A stretch of 64,000 bases of DNA from Salinarchaeum sp. Harcht-Bsk1 (GCF_000403645.1 NC_021313.1:3181014-3245013), one strand, 5' to 3'. Counted from the stretch's first letter, positions 34,060-43,296 are shown. The notes: a model not told the origin generated them from the letters alone. Translations and numbers: made by a program.

Positions 34060-34707
34060 GTGGTGACTGCCCAGATCCGCGTCGAGATTCCACCGGGGAC
34101 CTGGATGGAGGAGCTATCGACGCGCTATCCCAATGTTCGATTTCGACTCCTGGCCGGCGTCGAGGTCGACGGCGGCGAGGCGGTCGAACTCGGGGAGGTC
34201 AACGGCGAACTCGCAGTCGAAGCCGCTGCCGCCGTCGGCGATCACGTTGCGATCGGCGAGTACGAGACGTTGTACGCCAGCGACGAGCGCGTGCTCTCCC
34301 GGTACCGGACGGGGGATCTGACGCTCTACGACTTTCTTCGCAGCATCTCGGTGCCCCCGGAGTTCCCCCTCGTCGTCGAAGACGGCTGGCTCGAGTGCTC
34401 GATCACGGCGTCGCGCGACCGGATCGACGAACTCGATCGAACGCTGACGGCGGCTCCCGTCTCGTACGAACTACGATCGCTCGTCGCCGAACCGGACTCC
34501 GAACGGCTCCTGACCGACCGACAGCGGGAGCTGCTGCGGGCGGCGTTCGAGAACGGCTACTACGACGTTCCCCGGGAACAGACGCTGACCGACCTCGCGG
34601 CGACCCTCGACGTCGATCCCTCGACTGCCAGCGGCGTACTCCGGCGGGCGGAGCGCCAGGTCGTCGCGTGGTTCCTGTCGAGCGAGGTACACACGGTGCC
34701 CGGCTGA
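34060..34707 (+). CDS. HTH-10 (Bat-like) transcriptional regulator
   Basis: A 215-residue regulator. The C-terminal domain (about 153-205) is the HTH-10 type: LTDRQRELLRAAFENGYYDVPREQTLTDLAATLDVDPSTAS, recognised in the haloarchaeal Bat family. The N-terminal 145 residues are a ligand or sensor domain without a known motif, including EDGWLECSITASRDRIDELD. The start is GTG 34060 or GTG 34063. Its position suggests it controls the ABC exporter transcribed away from it. Confidence 0.85.
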   Translation: MVTAQIRVEIPPGTWMEELSTRYPNVRFRLLAGVEVDGGEAVELGEVNGELAVEAAAAVGDHVAIGEYETLYASDERVLSRYRTGDLTLYDFLRSISVPPEFPLVVEDGWLECSITASRDRIDELDRTLTAAPVSYELRSLVAEPDSERLLTDRQRELLRAAFENGYYDVPREQTLTDLAATLDVDPSTASGVLRRAERQVVAWFLSSEVHTVPG

Positions 34708-34753
34708 CGGTTCGGGCGGTCGAATCGGGGTCAAAAAGGGTCTGCGGACGGAA

Positions 34754-36043
34754 TCAGGCGAATAGCTGACGAGCGTCGTCGATGGCGTCGACGAGCGCGT
34801 CGACCTCCTCGCGGGTGTTGTAGACGTAGAACGACGCCCGGGCGGTCGCCGGAACGCCGAGCTTCTGGTGGAGCGGCTGCGTGCAGTGGTGGCCGGCACG
34901 GATCGCCACAGCGTGGTCGTTCATGATCGAGGCGACGTCGTGGGCGTGGACGTCGTCGAGCGCGAAGGCGACGAGGCCCGCCCGGTCGGGGCCTGGATCC
35001 GGTCCGAACAGCGTAACGTCGTCGAACTCGTCGAGGCGATCGTAGGCGTACTCGGCGATCAACTCCTCGTGCTCGCGTACGTTCTCCATCCCCAGGTCGT
35101 CGAGGTAGTCGATCGCTGCGTCGAGGCCGATGCCCTGGGCGATCCGGGGCGTCCCCGCCTCGAACTTCCACGGGAGGTCGTTCCAGGTCGCGTCCTCGAA
35201 CGTGACCTTCGTGATCATCTCGCCACCGAACAGGAACGGATCCATCTCCTCGAGGAGGTGCTTCTTGCCGTAGAGGACGCCGATCCCGGTCGGGCCCAGG
35301 AGTTTGTGCCCGGAGAAGGCGTAGAAGTCGGCGTCGATGGCCTCCACGTCGACCGGGCGCGTCGGCACCGCCTGAGCGCCGTCCACGAAGATCAGCGCGT
35401 CCTGCTCGTGGGCCAGGTCCGCGAGCGTCGAGACTGGGTTGATCGTCCCGAGCGTGTTCGAGACGTGGACGATCGAGACCATCGCGGTGTCGGGGCCGAT
35501 GAGTTCCTTCGCGTGCTCCATGTCGAGCCGGCCGTCGCCGCCGACGCGAATGTACCGGACGGTCGCGCCGGTCTTCTTCGCGATCTGCTGCCAGGTGACC
35601 AGCGAGGAGTGGTGCTCCATCTCCGAGAGCACGATCTCGTCACCCGGCCCCAGTTCGTCGAGTCCCCAGGCGTACGCGACGAGGTTCTCCGCCTCCGTAG
35701 TGTTGCTCGTGAAGACGATCTCTTCTCGCTCGCCGGAGGCGCCAATGAACTCCGCGACGCGGTCGTGGGCGAGTTCGTACGCGATCGAGGCTTCCTGACT
35801 CAGGTGGTGGAGGCCCCGGTGGACGTTTGCGTTGTACCGCGTGTAGTACTCGCTGATGGCGTCGACGACCGACTGGGGTTTCTGGGTCGTCGCCGCGTTG
35901 TCGAGGTAGACGATCTGCTGGCCGTCGGGATCGTCCTTGCCGATCGTGCCGGGCGTGACCTCGCTGCCGACGCGTCGCTCGAGGATCGGGAAATCTTCCC
36001 GAATCGCGGCGACGTCGAGGGGCTGCGATTCCTGCGCTTCCAT
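34754..36043 (-). CDS. sufS: Cysteine desulfurase, SufS type
   Basis: A 429-residue class V aminotransferase-fold enzyme that removes sulfur from cysteine for Fe-S cluster assembly. YLDNAATTQKPQSVVDA, TSNTTEAENLVAYAW, EMEHHSSLVTW, FSGHKLLGPTGIGVLYG with the PLP lysine, and RAGHHCTQPLH with the active-site cysteine are all SufS features. It is somewhat longer than bacterial SufS because of an acidic N-terminal insertion. No sufBCD genes are adjacent. Confidence 0.94.
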   Translation of the reverse strand: MEAQESQPLDVAAIREDFPILERRVGSEVTPGTIGKDDPDGQQIVYLDNAATTQKPQSVVDAISEYYTRYNANVHRGLHHLSQEASIAYELAHDRVAEFIGASGEREEIVFTSNTTEAENLVAYAWGLDELGPGDEIVLSEMEHHSSLVTWQQIAKKTGATVRYIRVGGDGRLDMEHAKELIGPDTAMVSIVHVSNTLGTINPVSTLADLAHEQDALIFVDGAQAVPTRPVDVEAIDADFYAFSGHKLLGPTGIGVLYGKKHLLEEMDPFLFGGEMITKVTFEDATWNDLPWKFEAGTPRIAQGIGLDAAIDYLDDLGMENVREHEELIAEYAYDRLDEFDDVTLFGPDPGPDRAGLVAFALDDVHAHDVASIMNDHAVAIRAGHHCTQPLHQKLGVPATARASFYVYNTREEVDALVDAIDDARQLFA

Positions 36044-36135
36044 TGTTCAGAGGGAGGCACCGAAGCGGGAACATTCTGTCGGTCCAGTGGTGGGAACCCA
36101 CACGGTCGAGCACGATCGATCGTCCGGTAGAAGTC

Positions 36136-36154
36136 GTCCCCAGCCCTGGGGGAC
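36136..36154. other. Hairpin in the sufS-36227 divergent gap
   Basis: GTCCCC (36136-36141) and GGGGAC (36149-36154) form a six-pair stem with a seven-base loop between the two divergent genes. Role unknown. Confidence 0.3.
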
Positions 36155-36195
36155 GGTCCGGGCCTCTGCCGACGGCACGCCGGCGATCCATCAGG

Positions 36196-36204
36196 GTTTA
36201 ATAG
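36196..36204 (+). promoter_or_regulatory. TATA-like box of the 36227 gene
   Basis: GTTTAATAG starts 31 bases before ATG 36227, giving a clear leaderless promoter. Confidence 0.55.
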
Positions 36205-36226
36205 CGGTCGTCCACTCGCCTCGCAC

Positions 36227-36658
36227 ATGGTCGAGGCTTCACTCGCCGCGAGCGCGGTCCTGACTGGACTTGCCGTCCTCGGGATCCTCGCGGTGCTGAC
36301 GCTGACGCGACGCCGTCACCCATCGATGCTCGGGCAGGAGGCAGCCGGGAGTGGGTTCATCTCGCAACGACAGCAGACCAAGAGCTGGGCGGCGAGCACC
36401 GATGCGCTGTTCGCAGCGTTCGCGTTGCTCACGATCGGGGCGTTCGGCACCGTGATCTTCTACGTCAACGGCAACGGGTTCGAAGATCCGTACATGCTGC
36501 TCTCCGTGGTCGCTCTGGGAATCGGCGTCCTGCTCGGGAGCTACTCACTGGGGGAGAACGCTGGCATCGGTAGCGCCGGTGCGACGTTCGTCACTGCACT
36601 CGTGATCGCCGTCATCCTCGTCGCGGTCGTCGCGATGAACCTCATCACCGGCGCCTGA
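36227..36658 (+). CDS. Membrane protein of unknown function
   Basis: A 143-residue protein with four hydrophobic helices (about 7-27, 58-80, 89-108, 118-140). The loop between helices 1 and 2 is basic and polar (TRRRHPSMLGQEAAGSGFISQRQQTKSW). No catalytic motif. It stands alone, divergent from sufS, with a strong TATA box. Confidence 0.7.
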   Translation: MVEASLAASAVLTGLAVLGILAVLTLTRRRHPSMLGQEAAGSGFISQRQQTKSWAASTDALFAAFALLTIGAFGTVIFYVNGNGFEDPYMLLSVVALGIGVLLGSYSLGENAGIGSAGATFVTALVIAVILVAVVAMNLITGA

Positions 36659-37244
36659 TCGCAGCTTCTCGTCGACGCCATTCCTTACCGTCGTTCGGTT
36701 CGGAGTTCACTGAGCCACGACTACTCGAAGTCGACGAAACGCGAAACGGGAAGCCATCGAGAGTCGATTGCTGGAACCCGTGCTGATCCACCGAGGCTAC
36801 GATACTTTCCGGCGGTCCGTACCGGCAGCTCGTCTGCGATCAACACGATTCGAACAGTAGCGTCCGGTTCGGAAGGCGTGTAGCAAGTATTCACCGCCAG
36901 TTGGGACGCGTGAATCGAGTATTTCCTCGTGTTCGGAACGCGTGTATCGAGTCGAACGGCGACGTGACTGTTGTGACTCGGCACGGGCGATCCGTGGACT
37001 GTCGATGGCGTCGTTCGTGCACGCGATTCCTAGCTACTCCAGGGAGCAGGCTCGCCGGGGGGCTCGATTTCCCTCTCGTGAATCCGATCCCGGTACGTTC
37101 GCCGACCTCCGGACGTTGTCGTGCGTGCAGGAGCGTCCGAGCAGTGCCGAGTGAGAGGAACGGGCAGCCGACCGGCTATCGAGAAGGTCCGAAGCGAGGA
37201 ACGGTCGGAGCGAGGAACGATCGTCGATCCAGTCGAACTTCCGA
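36659..37244. other. 586-base gap without a convincing gene
   Basis: No frame shows consistent haloarchaeal codon bias. One minus-strand frame (36721-36984, GTG start, 87 codons) has mixed third positions, no clear promoter and no motif I recognise, though its second half (ATVRIVLIADELPVRTAG) looks protein-like. It could be a decayed gene. The right part carries short direct repeats of CGAGGAACG-type words near 37195-37220. Confidence 0.4.
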
Positions 37245-37502
37245 TCAGAGGATCGAGAACGCGGCAGCGAACGTCACGAGGAGGACGCCTGCCACGCCCA
37301 TCGTCATGAGGTAGGACAGGGATCGAGGCTCGAACCTGAGGTGCTGGTAGTAGCCCGCGATCACGAGTGCCTCGGCGACGGCCGATAGCATCGTCAGCGC
37401 GAGCGCCACGTCGTAGGAAAGCGTCTCGAAGAAGACGATCTTCATCGACACGAGTGCGACCAGCAGGACGTAGATCCCGGCATAGAAGCGGACGCTCGTC
37501 AT
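37245..37502 (-). CDS. Cytochrome c oxidase subunit IV-like membrane protein
   Basis: An 85-residue protein with three helices (about 7-24, 30-52, 60-84), matching the size and pattern of prokaryotic oxidase subunit IV. The polar YYQHLRFEPRSLSYLM loop between helices 2 and 3 is typical (H-L-R-F/W-E). It would be a small accessory subunit of a haem-copper oxidase. No catalytic oxidase subunit is adjacent. Divergent from the 37684 membrane-protein gene. Confidence 0.72.
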   Translation of the reverse strand: MTSVRFYAGIYVLLVALVSMKIVFFETLSYDVALALTMLSAVAEALVIAGYYQHLRFEPRSLSYLMTMGVAGVLLVTFAAAFSIL

Positions 37503-37683
37503 CTACCCAGGTGTCCCGTCCGGCTGCACTTAACCCTTTACTTCGACGCCGCCAGATCGCGTGGCGCCAGCGCCCTCGCCGTGGCTGTGGAGGCTCCCCG
37601 CCCCCATCATACTGGGGTTGGGGAGAGAACGAAAAGATCGGAGAACGACAGGTAGTAGGGCCCACCATGGGTACGCACTGACG

Positions 37684-39060
37684 ATGAAACGGCACCTGCG
37701 CCGTGCGCTCCTTTCGGCTGGGGTGGCGGTCGCGTTGCTCGCGTCGATCGACGTCGTCGCGGCAAGCAACGTCTCCGCGGGGCTCGGGAGTCGCGGCGAC
37801 GTGTCCGTGCCGACGTGGCTCTACGCGATCACCGGCGGTGGCGTGATTGGTGCGTCGGGCCTCATGTCGATGCTCGTCACGGATCGCGAACTCCTGGACT
37901 CGCTCCACGGCAAGCGCGTGGAGTTCGGCGTTCCGAACGGACTCGGTGCCCTCGTCTCCCTTGCGGGAGGTGTGATCGGCGTGCTGGCCCTGATCGGCAT
38001 CGTCGTCGTCGGTTTCCAGGGCCCACAGATCGGCCAGGTCAACGCCGGGGTGCTCCTCGTCTTCGTGGGCGGTCGCGCTGGGCTGACGATCGTCGCGTAT
38101 CTCGTCGGGAACCCGTGGCCCGCGATCGACCCGTGGCGACACATCGCGAGCGTCCTGCCGACCGGGTATCGCGAGTACCCGGAGCGCTTCGGTACCTGGC
38201 CAGCCGTCGGCGTCCTGCTCGTCCTCATCTGGCTCGAGGTCGTGCTTCCCGTGACGAGCGAACCGGCACTCCTCGCGTCGCTCGTGCTCGGATACACGGC
38301 GTTCACGCTCGCCGGTGCTGTCGCGTTCGGAGAGACCGACTGGTTCCGCCACGCTGACCCGATTTCCGTCTGGTACCGATACTACGGTGCCGTCGCACCG
38401 CTCCAGCGAACGGCCGACGGCGTCGCGCTCCGTCCGTACGGTGCCCGCCTTCGCGACGGTGACGTCTTCGAGGACCGTTCCGGCGTCGGCTTCGCGATCC
38501 TCCTCGTCGCGGAACTGACCTTCAGCGGCGTCATCGCGACCGAACCTGGTTCCGACGTCGTCCAGTCGATCGTCGACGCCGGGATCCCCTCTGCGATCGT
38601 CTACGCACTTTTCCTTCCAGGCCTCTTCGGGCTGTTCTTCGGCGCGTACCTGCTCGCGGCCCGTGACTCGCGCGAGCGCGCCCAGACCTTCCTCTCGACC
38701 CGATACCTCGGCTACCGCTTCGCCGGACCGTTGCTCGCGATCGCCGCTGGGTATCACTTCGCACACTACGGCGGCTTCTTGCTCTCCCTCTTCCCGACGC
38801 TCACCACCGTCGCGCAGGCACCGTTCTCGACGCTGAATCCGTCCCAGATCGTCCTGCCGTCGTGGTTCGGCCACGTCGAAGCCCTGGCCATCCTGGTCGG
38901 GCACGTCCTCGCCGTCTGGCTCGCTCACGGCACGGCGATCGACACGTTCCCCGGTCGCGTGCAGGCGATCCGGAGCCAGTACCCGTTCATCCTCGTCATG
39001 GTCGCGTTCACCATCGCGAGTCTCTGGATCATCTCGCTCCCGACGATTTCGCCGGTCTGA
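37684..39060 (+). CDS. Polytopic membrane protein with NPW-x4-PW motif
   Basis: A 458-residue protein with an N-terminal helix (about 7-26, possibly a signal anchor) and about ten further helices. The loop VGNPWPAIDPWRH at 142-153 recalls a group of actinobacterial membrane proteins, often annotated after fenitrothion hydrolase, that carry a similar NPW motif; I offer that only as a resemblance. Histidines in AGYHFAHYGGFLL and WFGHVEAL lie in or near helices and could bind a metal or haem. ATG 37684 is preferred over upstream codons because it starts directly at the basic MKRHLRR. Function unknown. Confidence 0.65.
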   Translation: MKRHLRRALLSAGVAVALLASIDVVAASNVSAGLGSRGDVSVPTWLYAITGGGVIGASGLMSMLVTDRELLDSLHGKRVEFGVPNGLGALVSLAGGVIGVLALIGIVVVGFQGPQIGQVNAGVLLVFVGGRAGLTIVAYLVGNPWPAIDPWRHIASVLPTGYREYPERFGTWPAVGVLLVLIWLEVVLPVTSEPALLASLVLGYTAFTLAGAVAFGETDWFRHADPISVWYRYYGAVAPLQRTADGVALRPYGARLRDGDVFEDRSGVGFAILLVAELTFSGVIATEPGSDVVQSIVDAGIPSAIVYALFLPGLFGLFFGAYLLAARDSRERAQTFLSTRYLGYRFAGPLLAIAAGYHFAHYGGFLLSLFPTLTTVAQAPFSTLNPSQIVLPSWFGHVEALAILVGHVLAVWLAHGTAIDTFPGRVQAIRSQYPFILVMVAFTIASLWIISLPTISPV

Positions 39061-39169
39061 GTTTCGTGATTCGGCAGCGGACCTCGACCGCTTCGACCGC
39101 CGTAACATGAGGGGAGCGGGGATCCAGAAAACGCAATCCCTAATCACGCTCCGGTGGCTAGCGACGACG

Positions 39170-40219
39170 ATGAATCGTCGGAGCGTGCTCCGCGGTGTGG
39201 GCGCCGGCCTGAGCGCAGCCGTCGCCGGCTGCTTCGGATACTTCGAGACGGAGTCGGTCTGGAGCGGCGCGCCGCTCGTCGAGGACCGTCCCGACGCCGT
39301 CTACCTCCCGGCCTCCGTCGAGGAGATGGCCAGCTACGGAACGCGGGACCTCGCCGACGGTTCGCGGTGTTCGCTCCACTTCACCTTCCCACACCGCTTC
39401 TGGACGGTCACGGGTTCGACGAAGACTCGCGTGGAAGTTGCTGAGAGTGACTCGATGCACCTGATGGTCTCCGTCTGGGATCCCGTTACCGGCGTCGTTC
39501 TGCCGCGCCAGCCCGCTGGGACGCTCCTCTCGGACGGCGACCCCGTCGAGAGCTACCAGCTCTGGTCGATGCTCGCTCAGCGGATGGGCTATCACTTCGG
39601 GAACAACGTCTCGCTCCCGGGCGAGGGCGAGTACGAGGTGCGCGTCGATTTCGATCCGATCGGCGTTCGAACCGCTGGAGCCTTCGCGGGACGCTATCAG
39701 CAGGCCGAATCCGCGTCCTTCCAGATCGACTTCGACAGCAGCGACGTGCTCGACCTGTCCATCGACGAGATCCCAGCGGACCGGCGCGGCACGAGAGCCG
39801 CAACCGAGCCCATGACCGGAATGGGACCGCCGCCGGGCCAGGTCCCGCCCGCCAGTGACCTTCCCGGGACGCCCCTTGGGACCGGGTCGTCCGCCGACGC
39901 GTCGATCGTCGGCCGGTTGCTCGACGAGCCGCCGGCCGGAATCGAAGGAACTGGGGAGTACCTCGCCGTCTCGATGCGGACGCCATACAACCGCATCGCG
40001 CTCGCGAGTAGCTCGCTCGCCGCACGGATCGATGGTTCCAGCGTCGACCTCGTCGAGACCATCGACGATGGGCTCGGTCACCACTACGGCGTCGTGCTCT
40101 CGGACTCCCTGCAGAGTGCGCCGACGATCGAGGTCGCAACTCCGCCACAGCTCGCCCGCCACGACGGTTACGAGACTGCTTTCTTCGACATGCCTTCCGT
40201 CGACCTGGAGGAACCCTGA
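39170..40219 (+). CDS. Tat-exported lipoprotein resembling Tp34/P19-type iron-binding proteins
   Basis: A 349-residue exported protein. MNRRSVLRGVGAGLSAAVAGC combines a twin-arginine signal with a lipobox, so Cys21 would be lipidated on the outside. The first domain (about 55-200) contains MHLMVSVWDP and YHFGNNVSLPGEGEYEV, which recall Tp34/P19 periplasmic Fe(II)-binding proteins. A Gly/Pro-rich linker (about 215-245) leads to a second beta-rich domain. A role in metal binding at the cell surface is inferred. The start at 39170 is fixed by the signal; a TATA-like CCTAATC lies about 30 bases upstream. Confidence 0.75.
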   Translation: MNRRSVLRGVGAGLSAAVAGCFGYFETESVWSGAPLVEDRPDAVYLPASVEEMASYGTRDLADGSRCSLHFTFPHRFWTVTGSTKTRVEVAESDSMHLMVSVWDPVTGVVLPRQPAGTLLSDGDPVESYQLWSMLAQRMGYHFGNNVSLPGEGEYEVRVDFDPIGVRTAGAFAGRYQQAESASFQIDFDSSDVLDLSIDEIPADRRGTRAATEPMTGMGPPPGQVPPASDLPGTPLGTGSSADASIVGRLLDEPPAGIEGTGEYLAVSMRTPYNRIALASSSLAARIDGSSVDLVETIDDGLGHHYGVVLSDSLQSAPTIEVATPPQLARHDGYETAFFDMPSVDLEEP

Positions 40220-40332
40220 GACGTCGGATCGCGAAACCGACCGCTCGTAGAAAGCTGGTGAGTTCGCCGCTCGTGCGTCGCTGGTACCCGCGACCGCCGG
40301 CCTGAAGAGTTCCCTCGCCCAACTCGCCAGCG

Positions 40333-40593
40333 ATGGCAGACTCAGGACTCGTCCTCTACGAACTGGAGGGCTGCCCGTTTTGTGCGAAAGTCACGACCAA
40401 ACTCGACGAACTCGGGCTGGACTACGAGTCGCGACAGGTGCCTCGATCGCACGGCCAGCGAACGGAGGTCCAGGAGATCAGTGGTCAGACGGGCGTCCCG
40501 GTGCTCGTCGACCCCGAGCACGGCGTCGAGGGAATGCCCGAGAGCGACGACATCGTAGCCTATCTGGAGAAGACCTACGGCGAGGCGGCCTGA
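40333..40593 (+). CDS. Glutaredoxin
   Basis: An 86-residue thioredoxin-fold protein. The active site CPFC is at Cys14-Cys17, the cis-proline is in TGVPVLVDP, and MPESDDIVAYLEKTYG forms the last helix. It reduces disulfides using a low-molecular-weight thiol (in haloarchaea gamma-glutamylcysteine is the usual one). Two-cysteine active site, so both dithiol and monothiol mechanisms are open. Confidence 0.9.
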   Translation: MADSGLVLYELEGCPFCAKVTTKLDELGLDYESRQVPRSHGQRTEVQEISGQTGVPVLVDPEHGVEGMPESDDIVAYLEKTYGEAA

Positions 40594-40692
40594 GACGCTC
40601 GCCGCTGCTCGCTAGCCTGTCGAGCCGAATTGCTATGCCGTCGAGCCGATTCGCAATACTATCGAGCCGATATCTGACCGCCGGGACGAAGA

Positions 40693-41658
40693 TCAGGCCG
40701 CCTCCGCGTCCGACCGCTCGCGAATCAGGTCCCGAAGCCGGTCGGCGTCCTCGATGTCCTCGGCTTCCTCGCGCTCGATGAGCGCGGTCGCGCCGACGGA
40801 CTCGCGCTTCGTCGAGTCGACGAAGTAGACCGACTGCGTCTCCGCGACCTCGCCGACGGAGGCCATAATACGGGCGCGCTTCTCTGCGGATTGCGTGAAC
40901 TCGGAGTGGCCAGTGAGGATGATTTCGGTCTCACCGTCGTCGTCCTCGTTCACGGCCTTGAACGGTGCGCGAATCGTCGGGTGGACGCGGTACCCCGTGC
41001 GGTGCATGACGGCGACCATCGGCTGGTCGTCGGGATCTGCATCGGGGGCGTCTGGCGTGGGCTCGGCGTCGCGGATCTGCTCGGCACCGCCCATGACGTC
41101 GACGGCGCTGGTGAGCCCGCCGCCGAAGAGCTCCTCGAGCTGGGCCGCGACCTCGATGGACGCGTCCATTCCGTCCTCGTACTTGGACACCGTGCGTCGG
41201 GAGACGCCGAGTTCGTTCGCGAGGCGACCGAGCGACCAGCCGCGCTCTTCGCGCTCGTCGGCCAGCACGTCGCTGTCGATGCTAACGTAGAGACCACCGG
41301 GTGCGGCGTAGATCAGCGGCGGCACGCCCTCGACGAACAGGTCGAGAGCGGTGTCGGGCGAGAGTACCGGGACGCCGTGGCGAAGGTAGACGACCTCGGG
41401 TTTGAGCGGCTCGTCGCGCGTTCGGAGGCCGATGACGAGCGAGGTCGCGTCGAGCCACGAGCCGATCCGGCGCATCTCTTCGCCGGTCGCGGCGTCGAAA
41501 GCATCGACGTTCCGGAGCACCTTCACGAGCAGCAGTTCCTCTCCCCGGCGGGCCGCGAGATCGAAGCTCCGCGGCCGAATCGCACACCGGTCGCTCACCG
41601 CGAAGCCCGCGTCCTCGAGCATCGCGATCACGTTTCCGACCAGTGCGGACCGTGACAT
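40693..41658 (-). CDS. COG1395-type HTH transcriptional regulator
   Basis: A 321-residue archaeal regulator. Residues 1-125 form a nuclease-like or ligand domain ([23 protein letters not shown]). A lambda-repressor-type HTH follows (about 133-185: [30 protein letters not shown]). The C-terminal half is a second, acidic domain. This architecture is the widespread archaeal COG1395 family, whose targets are unknown. A TATA-like CTTAAG lies about 27 bases before ATG 41658, in the gap shared with tiaS. Confidence 0.83.
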   Translation of the reverse strand: MSRSALVGNVIAMLEDAGFAVSDRCAIRPRSFDLAARRGEELLLVKVLRNVDAFDAATGEEMRRIGSWLDATSLVIGLRTRDEPLKPEVVYLRHGVPVLSPDTALDLFVEGVPPLIYAAPGGLYVSIDSDVLADEREERGWSLGRLANELGVSRRTVSKYEDGMDASIEVAAQLEELFGGGLTSAVDVMGGAEQIRDAEPTPDAPDADPDDQPMVAVMHRTGYRVHPTIRAPFKAVNEDDDGETEIILTGHSEFTQSAEKRARIMASVGEVAETQSVYFVDSTKRESVGATALIEREEAEDIEDADRLRDLIRERSDAEAA

Positions 41659-41749
41659 AGGGGACTATACGGGATTCGCGGCTTAAGAGTGTTGTGGCAG
41701 GGGAACGGGACCACGTCGGGCGAATGGCAGGATTGTCCCTGGGGAACGC

Positions 41750-41758
41750 TTTTATACT
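41750..41758 (+). promoter_or_regulatory. Strong TATA-like box well upstream of tiaS
   Basis: TTTTATACT is one of the best TATA matches in the window, yet it lies about 90 bases before the tiaS start. Transcription would begin near 41780 and give tiaS a leader of about 65 bases or make a separate short RNA. A weaker box, GCTTATG (41816-41822), has the spacing for a leaderless tiaS transcript. Confidence 0.45.
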
Positions 41759-41846
41759 GGTTGAACTTGCGCTCGGCCCTGGGACCTCGTCCTCGTGGAT
41801 GGTGCGATCCCAACGGCTTATGCCCAGCGACGGCTACCACCGATCG

Positions 41847-43166
41847 ATGCCAGTCGTCGGCCTCGACGACACGGACTCGCGGGAACGCGGGATGTGCACG
41901 ACGTACGTCGCCGTCCGGATCGGCGAGCGACTCGCAGCGGCGGGCTTCGACGTCCAGCGCCATCTTCTGGTTCGGTGTAACCCCGCGGTCGAGCACAAGA
42001 CTCGGGGAAACGCTGCCCTCGCGCTGCACGTCCGGGGCGCCGAGGAAACTCCGGATTCGGCTGCCCGACAGCGCTGTTTCGACGTCGCGAGGGAGACGAT
42101 TTCCGAACTCGCCGCGACGGCAGATACCGACGCCAATCCCGGACTGATCGTCGCAGACACTTCCCCGGAGGCCGTACCAGACGAGGTCGCCGCGTTCGCA
42201 GAGACCGCCGTCCAGGGCCACCACGCGATCGAGGACGCCGTCGCTCTCGCCGATCGGTTCGAGTATCGCCACGCGGGCTGGGGCGATGGTCGTGGACGAA
42301 TCGGTGCCCTCGCTGCCGTCGGCGCCTGGCGTGCGAACGAGGACTGGACCTACGAACGAATCGCGTACCGGGAATCCGCTCGCTGGGGGTCCGAACGCGA
42401 GGTGGACCGGGAATCGGTCTTCGAGGCCGCGGCGAGCGGCCGTACCGACGTCTGGGACACGGTCGATCGGGGCACGAACACGGCCGTTTGCGTCCCCCGA
42501 ACGCCCTGTCCCGTGCTGTTTGGAATTCGGGGCGACGATCCGGCCGCCGTCGAGGCCGTCGCCAAATCCATCGACAGTGAACCGATCGATCGAGCGGTCA
42601 CGTTCGTCACGAACCAGGGAACCGACGCACACTTGCAGAACGATCCAGACGGAACGCTCGAAGACGATCGGGCCTATCGCGTGCCTGCAACCGTGACGTC
42701 GTCGCCAGAGACTCGTGAGGGCGGCCACGTGTTCGTGAGCGTCCGAACCAGTAGGAACGGATCGCCGACACCCGACGAGGGCATCGAACTGCCCTGCGTC
42801 GCGTTCGAACCGACCAAGCGATTCCGGGAGCACGTCCGCAACCTGCGGCCCGGTGACGAACTCACGGTCTGTGGCGAGGTGAGCGACGGAACGCTCAAAC
42901 TGGAGAAGTTCGCGGTTCGCGACCTCGTCGAGACGGAGACGGCGACGCCCGTCTGTCCCGACTGCGAGCGGACGATGGAGAGCGCCGGTGCGAACCAGGG
43001 CTATCGGTGCCGAGACTGTGGCACGGATGCACCCGGCCCGGTCGAGCGACCGATCGACCGCGACCTGGACCTGGGCTGGTACGAGGTGCCGCCGGTTGCC
43101 CGACGGCACGTGGCCAAACCGCTGATTCGCGGTGGGTTCGACGCTCCCACGCATCCCGAGCACTGA
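41847..43166 (+). CDS. tiaS: tRNA(Ile2) 2-agmatinylcytidine synthetase (TiaS)
   Basis: A 439-residue archaeal enzyme that attaches agmatine to C34 of tRNA-Ile2 in an ATP-dependent reaction, so that the anticodon reads AUA. VVGLDDTDSRERGMCTTY is the N-terminal catalytic signature; HAGWGDGRGRIGALAAVGAW and the OB-fold region (EGGHVFVSVRT) follow; a C-terminal zinc ribbon has CPDC and CRDC. The frame is open 51 codons upstream, but MPVVGLDDTDS at 41847 is the family start and matches the near TATA. Essential in most archaea. Confidence 0.93.
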   Translation: MPVVGLDDTDSRERGMCTTYVAVRIGERLAAAGFDVQRHLLVRCNPAVEHKTRGNAALALHVRGAEETPDSAARQRCFDVARETISELAATADTDANPGLIVADTSPEAVPDEVAAFAETAVQGHHAIEDAVALADRFEYRHAGWGDGRGRIGALAAVGAWRANEDWTYERIAYRESARWGSEREVDRESVFEAAASGRTDVWDTVDRGTNTAVCVPRTPCPVLFGIRGDDPAAVEAVAKSIDSEPIDRAVTFVTNQGTDAHLQNDPDGTLEDDRAYRVPATVTSSPETREGGHVFVSVRTSRNGSPTPDEGIELPCVAFEPTKRFREHVRNLRPGDELTVCGEVSDGTLKLEKFAVRDLVETETATPVCPDCERTMESAGANQGYRCRDCGTDAPGPVERPIDRDLDLGWYEVPPVARRHVAKPLIRGGFDAPTHPEH

Positions 43167-43296
43167 CAGAACCCCTCCTGCCAGTCTGGACTGCACTCTG
43201 GTCGTCCGGCCGTCGGGTCAGTATCCTCGCTACCGGCCTCCCAGAACCCCGCTCCCCGCCTGGATCGCAACCACGATAGGGACGGCTCCGCGAGTT

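Noticed and set aside
34868-36130. 420-codon open frame on the plus strand, opposite sufS
   Set aside because: It mirrors the codon structure of sufS, which is intact on the minus strand; the translation is Val/Asp/Arg-rich with no motif.
36721-36984. 87-codon minus-strand frame in the large gap
   Set aside because: Not called as a gene: mixed third positions, no clear promoter and no motif. Kept only as a possible decayed gene.
37030-39147. 705-codon frame on the minus strand across the NPW membrane-protein gene
   Set aside because: Charged, low-complexity Arg/Asp/Glu translation typical of the complement of a hydrophobic haloarchaeal gene.
43132-43296. Upstream extension of the inositol-phosphatase-family gene
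   Set aside because: It overlaps the end of tiaS and is Pro/Arg-rich without haloarchaeal coding bias; GTG 43297 fits the family length.
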